Below, piece by piece: positions 59,157-64,000 of a stretch of 64,000 bases of DNA. The DNA comes from Anaerolineales bacterium (GTDB taxonomy: Bacteria; Chloroflexota; Anaerolineae; Anaerolineales; Villigracilaceae). The stretch is from assembly GCA_030834895.1 (NCBI GenBank), contig JAUQXA010000018.1, forward strand, positions 186,001 through 250,000, given 5' to 3'. Within the stretch, counting starts at the first letter, position 1. Each line of letters begins with the position of its first letter. The translations under genes were made by a program, and so were the position numbers. A model generated the notes under the pieces. That model had not been told where the DNA came from, did not search any database, and was given only the letters and a program-made list of their open reading frames with translations.

Positions 59157-60509
59157 ATGAAACGTTTATCATTTGTTCTGTCAGTATTAGTGGCGTTGAG
59201 CATGCTGCTCTCTGCTTGTGGCGCGCCCACCGCGGCCCCCGCTGCCGAAGCTCCCGCCGCCACCGAAGCTCCCGCTGCTGAGGCACCCGCTGCCACCGAA
59301 GCTCCCGCTGAGAAGGTCACTGTCACTTGGTGGCATATCACCACCAAAGACCCGGGTCTGACGGATTGGCAAAAGATGGCCGATGACTACATGGCAGCCA
59401 ATCCCAATGTCAACATTGAGATCACCGTCCTCGAAAACGAAGCCTTCAAGACCAAACTCACCACTGTCATGCAATCTGGCGAAGTTCCCGACATCTTCCA
59501 GAGTTGGGGCGGCGGCGGGTTCAATCAGCAGGTCGAAGCTGGACTGCTGAAGGACATCACTGCCGATCTTGATGCCGATGCCGCATGGAAAGATAGCTTT
59601 GCGCCTGGCGCGCTGGCTGTCTATTCCAAGGACGGCAAGAACTATGGCGTGCCGTGGGATATGGGCATGGTGGGTTTCTGGTACAACAAGGCGCTCTTCG
59701 AACAGGCTGGAATTACCACGCCTCCCGCCACCTGGACTGAATTCCTGGATGCTGTGAAGGCTCTTAAAGCCGCAGGCATTACTCCCATCTCCATCGGTGA
59801 AGGAGACAAATGGCCCGGCATGCACTTCTGGAACTATCTTGCCACCCGCGTTTGCGGAAAGGAAAAATTCGAAGCCGCCATGGCTCGGACAGGTTCCTTT
59901 ACCGATCCGTGCTTCGTCGAGGCCGGCACCAAGCTCCAGGAATTGCTTGCCCTCGAGCCCTTCCAGGATGGTTATCTTGGCGCTACGCACGACGAAATGC
60001 AGGCAACCTTTGGTAATGGCAAGGCCGCCATGGAACTTTCCGGACAATGGGCTCCCACTGTCCAGGCTGCCAATGCTGCTGATCAAAAGGGTGTGACCGG
60101 TGACAACCTTGGCTTGTTCGGCTTCCCCGCCGTTGAGGGTGGCGCTGGCAGCGCTGCTGACGTTGTCGGCGGCGGTAACGGCTTTGCAATCGGCAAGGAT
60201 GCCGAACCGGAAGCTGTGGACTTTGTCAAATATCTGACCAGCGTCGAAAACCAGACGATCATCGCCGAGCATGGTTCGGGTATCCCGGTGGTTAAGGGCA
60301 GTGAAAAAGGCTTGAAGGATCCCAATATGCTCTTGGTCCAGCAACTCTTTGCTGCAGCGCCGTACTTCCAACTGTACTACGATCAATTCCTGCCCCCGGC
60401 CACGGGTTCCGTGCTTAACGACTCGGTGCAGGGCCTTTTCGCTGGCACGCTGACACCTGAGCAGGTTGCGCAGGCGGTCGAAGATTCTGTTGCGAAAGAA
60501 ATGAAGTAA
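59157..60509 (+). CDS. Sugar ABC transporter substrate-binding lipoprotein
   Basis: A 450-residue family 1 solute-binding protein. A signal peptide ends in the lipobox L-L-S-A-C at ~21. An Ala/Pro/Glu linker (~22-52) with an internal near-repeat of A-A-E-A-P-A-A-T-E-A-P follows, then V-T-V-T-W-W-H-I-T and the two-lobe binding fold, including F-N-Q-Q-V-E-A-G-L-L-K-D-I. It catches oligosaccharides outside the membrane for the two permeases downstream. ATG 59157 is preferred because AAGGAG is ten bases upstream; ATG 59148 would leave only one base. No ATPase gene is in the window, so a shared ATPase is expected elsewhere. Confidence 0.93.
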   Translation: MKRLSFVLSVLVALSMLLSACGAPTAAPAAEAPAATEAPAAEAPAATEAPAEKVTVTWWHITTKDPGLTDWQKMADDYMAANPNVNIEITVLENEAFKTKLTTVMQSGEVPDIFQSWGGGGFNQQVEAGLLKDITADLDADAAWKDSFAPGALAVYSKDGKNYGVPWDMGMVGFWYNKALFEQAGITTPPATWTEFLDAVKALKAAGITPISIGEGDKWPGMHFWNYLATRVCGKEKFEAAMARTGSFTDPCFVEAGTKLQELLALEPFQDGYLGATHDEMQATFGNGKAAMELSGQWAPTVQAANAADQKGVTGDNLGLFGFPAVEGGAGSAADVVGGGNGFAIGKDAEPEAVDFVKYLTSVENQTIIAEHGSGIPVVKGSEKGLKDPNMLLVQQLFAAAPYFQLYYDQFLPPATGSVLNDSVQGLFAGTLTPEQVAQAVEDSVAKEMK

Positions 60510-60562
60510 TCCACAAGATGATCTGGTCGGTCAGGAAAACCCGCCCAGGTCTGTAGCTGAAA

Positions 60563-60596
60563 GAGGCTTCGTGGCGTCACAACGCCACGAAGCCTC
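60563..60596 (+). repeat. Strong hairpin between binding protein and permease genes
   Basis: A perfect 15-base stem (GAGGCTTCGTGGCGT with its complement) and a CACA loop are followed by seven A's, not T's. It therefore is not an intrinsic terminator for the plus strand. Placed between a binding-protein gene and its permeases, it fits an mRNA-stabilising or processing hairpin that would raise binding-protein yield. Confidence 0.8.
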
Positions 60597-60615
60597 AAAA
60601 AAAGGAACTTTTTTC

Positions 60616-61548
60616 ATGCAGCAACTCCCCGCCATTCCGGATGTCCTAAAGCTGAAACGCGCTTCGGGCGTTCAAGACAAATTTATCGTCGCCTTGTTTT
60701 TGGCGCCTGCTCTCATTCTCTTCCTGCTTTTCGTTGTTTACCCTATTTTCCGCTCGATCTATTTCAGCATGTACGATTGGAACGGTTTGGGACCTGCAGT
60801 GGACTTCGTAGGACTGGGGAACTTCAAAACCATTCTCGCTGATAAAGTATTTATAAAGGCGCTCTGGAATGTGCTCCTGATCATCGTGTTCTCGTTGGGA
60901 TTACAGTTGCCCCTGGCGTTGGCATTGGCGGTATTAGTGGGACGTAACCTGCCGGGACGTGGTTTATTCCGCACCATTTTTTTCATGCCCTATGTCCTTT
61001 CCGAAGTCAATGTCGCCATCATGTGGATGCTGCTTTACAACCCCGACCCTGACCGCGGCCTTCTTAATGCAATCGTGGTTCTTTTTGGCGTGAAGCCCAT
61101 TGGCTGGCTTAGTAATACGGATATTGTTTTGCTGTCGGTTTTCATCGCTTTGACGTGGAAATACTTTGGCTTCCACATGCTGTTAGATTTGGCCGGGCTC
61201 CAAAACATACCCTTGGAGCTTGAAGAAGCGGCGCGCATCGACGGTGCAAATAGTTTTCAGAATTTCTTTTACATTACACTGCCCCTGCTGGGCAGTACGA
61301 TCCGCACCTCTGTTTACATGTCCGTGCTTGGCTCGATCCAACAGTTCATTCTGGTCTGGATCATGACCAAGGGCGGGCCGGTCAATGCAAGTGAGACATT
61401 GTCAACTTATATGTACCGCTTTGGCTTTGTGCGTTTCGAGTTGGGTTATGGTTCTGCGGTGGCCATCTACATGTTCCTGCTCTGCCTGATCTTCTCTTTG
61501 ATTTACCAGCGTCTCACCCGCCAACCCGATTACCTGACTGGACTTTAG
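60616..61548 (+). CDS. Sugar ABC transporter permease 1 (MalF-type)
   Basis: A 310-residue permease with about six helices. The cytosolic coupling loop E-E-A-A-R-I-D-G-A-N-S-F-Q-N-F (~212) is the EAA motif that contacts the ATPase. A-L-I-L-F-L-L-F-V-V-Y-P-I-F begins helix 1. AAAGGAAC lies before the ATG; a longer in-frame start lies inside the hairpin region and is unlikely. It pairs with the next gene to form the membrane channel. Confidence 0.92.
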   Translation: MQQLPAIPDVLKLKRASGVQDKFIVALFLAPALILFLLFVVYPIFRSIYFSMYDWNGLGPAVDFVGLGNFKTILADKVFIKALWNVLLIIVFSLGLQLPLALALAVLVGRNLPGRGLFRTIFFMPYVLSEVNVAIMWMLLYNPDPDRGLLNAIVVLFGVKPIGWLSNTDIVLLSVFIALTWKYFGFHMLLDLAGLQNIPLELEEAARIDGANSFQNFFYITLPLLGSTIRTSVYMSVLGSIQQFILVWIMTKGGPVNASETLSTYMYRFGFVRFELGYGSAVAIYMFLLCLIFSLIYQRLTRQPDYLTGL

Positions 61549-61560
61549 AAAGGTATTTTC

Positions 61561-62424
61561 ATGTCGATTTTATTCCCTCGCAGGCTTCAAAAGACACTGC
61601 CAAGGTTCTTTCAATATCTCATTCTCTCAATAGTCGTGGTGGCTATATTCGTACCGATTGTGATTCTGCTCTTCGGCAGTGTCAAGACGACTGGTGAGAT
61701 GTACTCACACCCTTACACGATTCCCAACCCTCCGCATTGGGATAATCTCCTGGGAATATTGAGCACACCCAGCTTCTGGGTCATGTTACGGAACAGTTTG
61801 GTTGTTATGACCGGGACTACAGCCGGGGTGATCTTTGTTTGCGGCCTGGCGGCTTTTGTTTTTGCACGCCTGGATTTTCGCGGCAAAAATTGGCTTTTCA
61901 ATCTGTTCACCCTGGGACTCATGTTCCCAATTAATGTCGCCATTTTGCCTGTCTATTTTGTGCTTCGCCAAATGAATGAGATGGGCATACCCATGATCGA
62001 CAGCCTGTGGGGTGTCGTCTTTGTGCAACTCGCATTCCAGATATCCGGCAACATTATGATCCTGCGCGGTTTCTTTACCGCCATCCCGGCGGAATTGCAG
62101 GATGCCGCGTACATAGACGGCTGTAATAATTTTGACTTCTTCTGGCGCATTCTCCTTCCATTGGCAAAACCTGCGCTCGCGGCCGTTGCGGCGTTGACAA
62201 TGATCATGAGTTGGAATGATTTGCTTGTTCCTCTCGTGGTATTGAATAGCAATGAACTCTGGACTTTGCCATTGGGTACCATGCAATTTCAGGGGCAATA
62301 TGGGCAGGATTTAGCCCTGGTCTCGGCATTTGTGGCTCTGGCTTCCATACCAACAATCATCTTTTATATGTTTGCCGAGCGACAGATCGTCTCAGGACTC
62401 ACCGCGGGTGCGGTCAAAGGTTAA
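61561..62424 (+). CDS. Sugar ABC transporter permease 2 (MalG-type)
   Basis: A 287-residue permease with about six helices. The EAA loop reads Q-D-A-A-Y-I-D-G-C-N-N-F-D-F-F-W-R (~180), with Gln for the first Glu. F-V-P-I-V-I-L-L-F-G-S-V-K lies in helix 1. It starts 12 bases after permease 1 and its TAA overlaps the GH43 ATG by one base, so the whole set is one operon. Confidence 0.92.
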   Translation: MSILFPRRLQKTLPRFFQYLILSIVVVAIFVPIVILLFGSVKTTGEMYSHPYTIPNPPHWDNLLGILSTPSFWVMLRNSLVVMTGTTAGVIFVCGLAAFVFARLDFRGKNWLFNLFTLGLMFPINVAILPVYFVLRQMNEMGIPMIDSLWGVVFVQLAFQISGNIMILRGFFTAIPAELQDAAYIDGCNNFDFFWRILLPLAKPALAAVAALTMIMSWNDLLVPLVVLNSNELWTLPLGTMQFQGQYGQDLALVSAFVALASIPTIIFYMFAERQIVSGLTAGAVKG

Positions 62425-63995
62425 TGGCCTTGGGTAAAACTTTTCGCAACCCGATCCTGCCAGGTTTTTATCCAGATCCTTCCATCTGCCGAGTTGGGGG
62501 CGATTATTATTTGGTCACATCCACATTCGAATATTTTCCCGGGCTTCCCATCTTCCATAGCCGCGACCTGGTCCACTGGCATCAGATCGGGCATGTGCTG
62601 GATCGTCCCTCCCAACTACCTCTTGATGGCATAAATTTTTCGCGGGGTTTGTACGCGCCTACCATCCGCTATTCGAACGGTACTTTCTATGTCATCAACA
62701 CGCTTGTGGACGGAAAAACAAAGTCGGGTAATTTCATTGTGACCGCCACCGACCCCGCCGGACCCTGGTCGGAGCCTTACTGGTTGGAATCCGCTCCGGG
62801 CATCGACCCTTCTCTCTTTTTCGATGACAATGGCCGTGCCTGGTACACAGGCAATCGCATTCCGGACCAACCTCAGTATGAATCGCATAGGGAAATCTGG
62901 CTCCAGGAATTGGATTTACGGTCGATGCGTCTCGTTGGCGATGTGCATGTCCTTTGGGATGGAGCGCTCAAAGGCGCCATCCATGCGGAGGCGTCACATC
63001 TTTACAAAGTGAATGGTCGTTATTATCTGATGATCGCGGAAGGCGGGACAGCTCACCATCATGCCGTGACCATTGCGCGCAGCGACTCGATCACTGGACC
63101 CTACGAGTCCAATCCTTGCAACCCGATTTTGACCCATCGCCATTTGGGATTGGATTACCCGATTGTGGGTACGGGTCATGCCGACCTCGTGGAGACGCAA
63201 AACGGCGAATGGTGGATGGTCTTGCTTGCCATGCGGCCATACGGTGGTTACTTCTACAACCTTGGCAGGGAGACATTCCTTACTCCTGTGCGTTGGGAGG
63301 ATGGCTGGCCCATTGTCAGCCCGGGGAGCGGACGAGTGGAATTCTCGTACCCGGTTCCGAATTTACTTGAAACGACCTGGCCCGAAGTCCCCGCCCGCGA
63401 TGACTTTGATGCTCCTGCACTGGCTCTGCATTGGAATTTCCTGCGTACACCGCGCGATGAGTTTTACAGCCTCAGCGAAAGACCGGGTCACCTGCGGCTA
63501 CGACTTCGACCTCAACGCCTTTCGGAGCCGACCAATCCCAGCTTTGTCGGACGCAGACAACAGCACATTTACTTCAAGACAGAATGCGTAGTTGAGTTCA
63601 CTCCGCAAAATGAGAATGAATGCGCAGGTTTGACGCTTATCCAGAACAATGACTTTTACTTTTTATTTGCGATCACAAAATCAACGAAGCCAGTCTTGCG
63701 CCTGATCAAACGGGCATATGGAAAAGAAGAAATTTTGTCGGAAGAGCCCGTCAATGCGGGAAAGCTGTATCTGAAAGTGGAAGGTCATGAGCAGGCATAC
63801 AGCTTTTATTTTGCCGACCAACCCAATGATGAATGGAAGACGGTTGCAAAAAACGTGGATGGACGCATCCTGAGCACGCCCGTTGCAGGTGGTTTTGTCG
63901 GCGCATGTATTGCAATGTATGCCAGCAGCAATGGACAATCAAGCATGAATAATGCAGACTTTGACTGGTTTGAATACATTAGTTTGGATCAGTGA
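62424..63995 (+). CDS. Glycoside hydrolase family 43 enzyme
   Basis: A 523-residue GH43 protein without signal peptide, so it works in the cytosol on imported oligosaccharides. The five-blade propeller (~1-310) carries the catalytic triad: D18 (F-Y-P-D-P-S), D128 (G-I-D-P-S) as pKa modulator and E189 (I-H-A-E-A-S-H) as the general acid. A C-terminal beta-sandwich (~325-523) fits a GH43_C2/concanavalin-like domain. Beta-xylosidase or alpha-L-arabinofuranosidase activity is expected for the family. It overlaps permease 2 by one base. The gene is complete, ending five bases before the window edge. Confidence 0.93.
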   Translation: MALGKTFRNPILPGFYPDPSICRVGGDYYLVTSTFEYFPGLPIFHSRDLVHWHQIGHVLDRPSQLPLDGINFSRGLYAPTIRYSNGTFYVINTLVDGKTKSGNFIVTATDPAGPWSEPYWLESAPGIDPSLFFDDNGRAWYTGNRIPDQPQYESHREIWLQELDLRSMRLVGDVHVLWDGALKGAIHAEASHLYKVNGRYYLMIAEGGTAHHHAVTIARSDSITGPYESNPCNPILTHRHLGLDYPIVGTGHADLVETQNGEWWMVLLAMRPYGGYFYNLGRETFLTPVRWEDGWPIVSPGSGRVEFSYPVPNLLETTWPEVPARDDFDAPALALHWNFLRTPRDEFYSLSERPGHLRLRLRPQRLSEPTNPSFVGRRQQHIYFKTECVVEFTPQNENECAGLTLIQNNDFYFLFAITKSTKPVLRLIKRAYGKEEILSEEPVNAGKLYLKVEGHEQAYSFYFADQPNDEWKTVAKNVDGRILSTPVAGGFVGACIAMYASSNGQSSMNNADFDWFEYISLDQ

Positions 63996-64000
63996 TTCGA

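Noticed and set aside
59187..60386. Long minus-strand open frame opposite the binding-protein gene
   Set aside because: It is antisense to a clear solute-binding protein, has no family features and reflects codon bias of the true gene.

Overview
The window reads as chromosomal DNA of a free-living, Gram-variable, heterotrophic bacterium. Gene style, protein families and the many short palindromic intergenic repeats resemble Chloroflexota of the class Anaerolineae. That placement is an inference from recognition of the proteins, not from a marker gene: no rRNA or tRNA was found. Coding density is high, both strands are used, and most genes have an AGGAG-type ribosome binding site.

Layout. 1-5.5 kb: a 5'-truncated TPR/BNR-repeat protein, a run of small hypothetical and membrane proteins, and an unusual zinc-ribbon/TPR/SecD-P1-like fusion. 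5.5-10.3 kb: a MarR regulator with a clear promoter, followed by the two halves of an asymmetric heterodimeric ABC exporter. 10.4-14 kb: minus-strand genes (membrane protein, DUF362 iron-sulfur protein, HAD phosphatase) and a decayed Nudix gene. 14-23.6 kb: a compact plus-strand block with a GAF-GAF-PAS histidine kinase, MBL-fold hydrolase, asparaginase, endonuclease III, YbaK-like deacylase, a duplicated DinB-like protein, FolK, AIM24, an FAH-family hydrolase and a MoCo-sulfurase-like PLP enzyme. 23.6-25.7 kb: a repeat-rich stretch carrying a GIY-YIG nuclease and small genes. 25.7-32.4 kb: paired membrane proteins, a methyltransferase, a lipoprotein, a trimethylamine-dehydrogenase-like flavoprotein, an ADP-ribosylglycohydrolase and PlsY. 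32.4-39 kb (minus): four tandem paralogous membrane proteins, a VWA-like/FHA protein and a PP2C phosphatase, apparently one operon. 39-46.4 kb: guaA and xpt (purine salvage), then maf, a class B penicillin-binding protein, rsgA and holB. 46.4-49.3 kb: an accessory patch with a REP-associated tyrosine transposase between its REP palindromes, DUF2277, an AT-rich Ymh-type gene and two DinB-like genes. 49.3-57.5 kb: a GntR regulator diverging from the two-subunit glycine decarboxylase genes gcvPA-gcvPB, then an NAD-kinase-like protein, two SDR dehydrogenases and an MFS exporter. 57.5-64 kb: a LacI-controlled sugar locus with a binding protein, two permeases and a GH43 glycosidase, fitting uptake and hydrolysis of xylo- or arabino-oligosaccharides.

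A recurring theme is intergenic palindromes of at least five families. Several lie exactly at gene ends, form terminator-like hairpins or supply stop codons, and some flank candidate mobilising genes (RAYT, GIY-YIG). The most interesting loci are the SecD-P1 fusion, the RAYT/REP unit, the GIY-YIG gene between direct repeats, the paralogous membrane array with FHA/PP2C, and the amine-dehydrogenase homologue with an altered substrate pocket.
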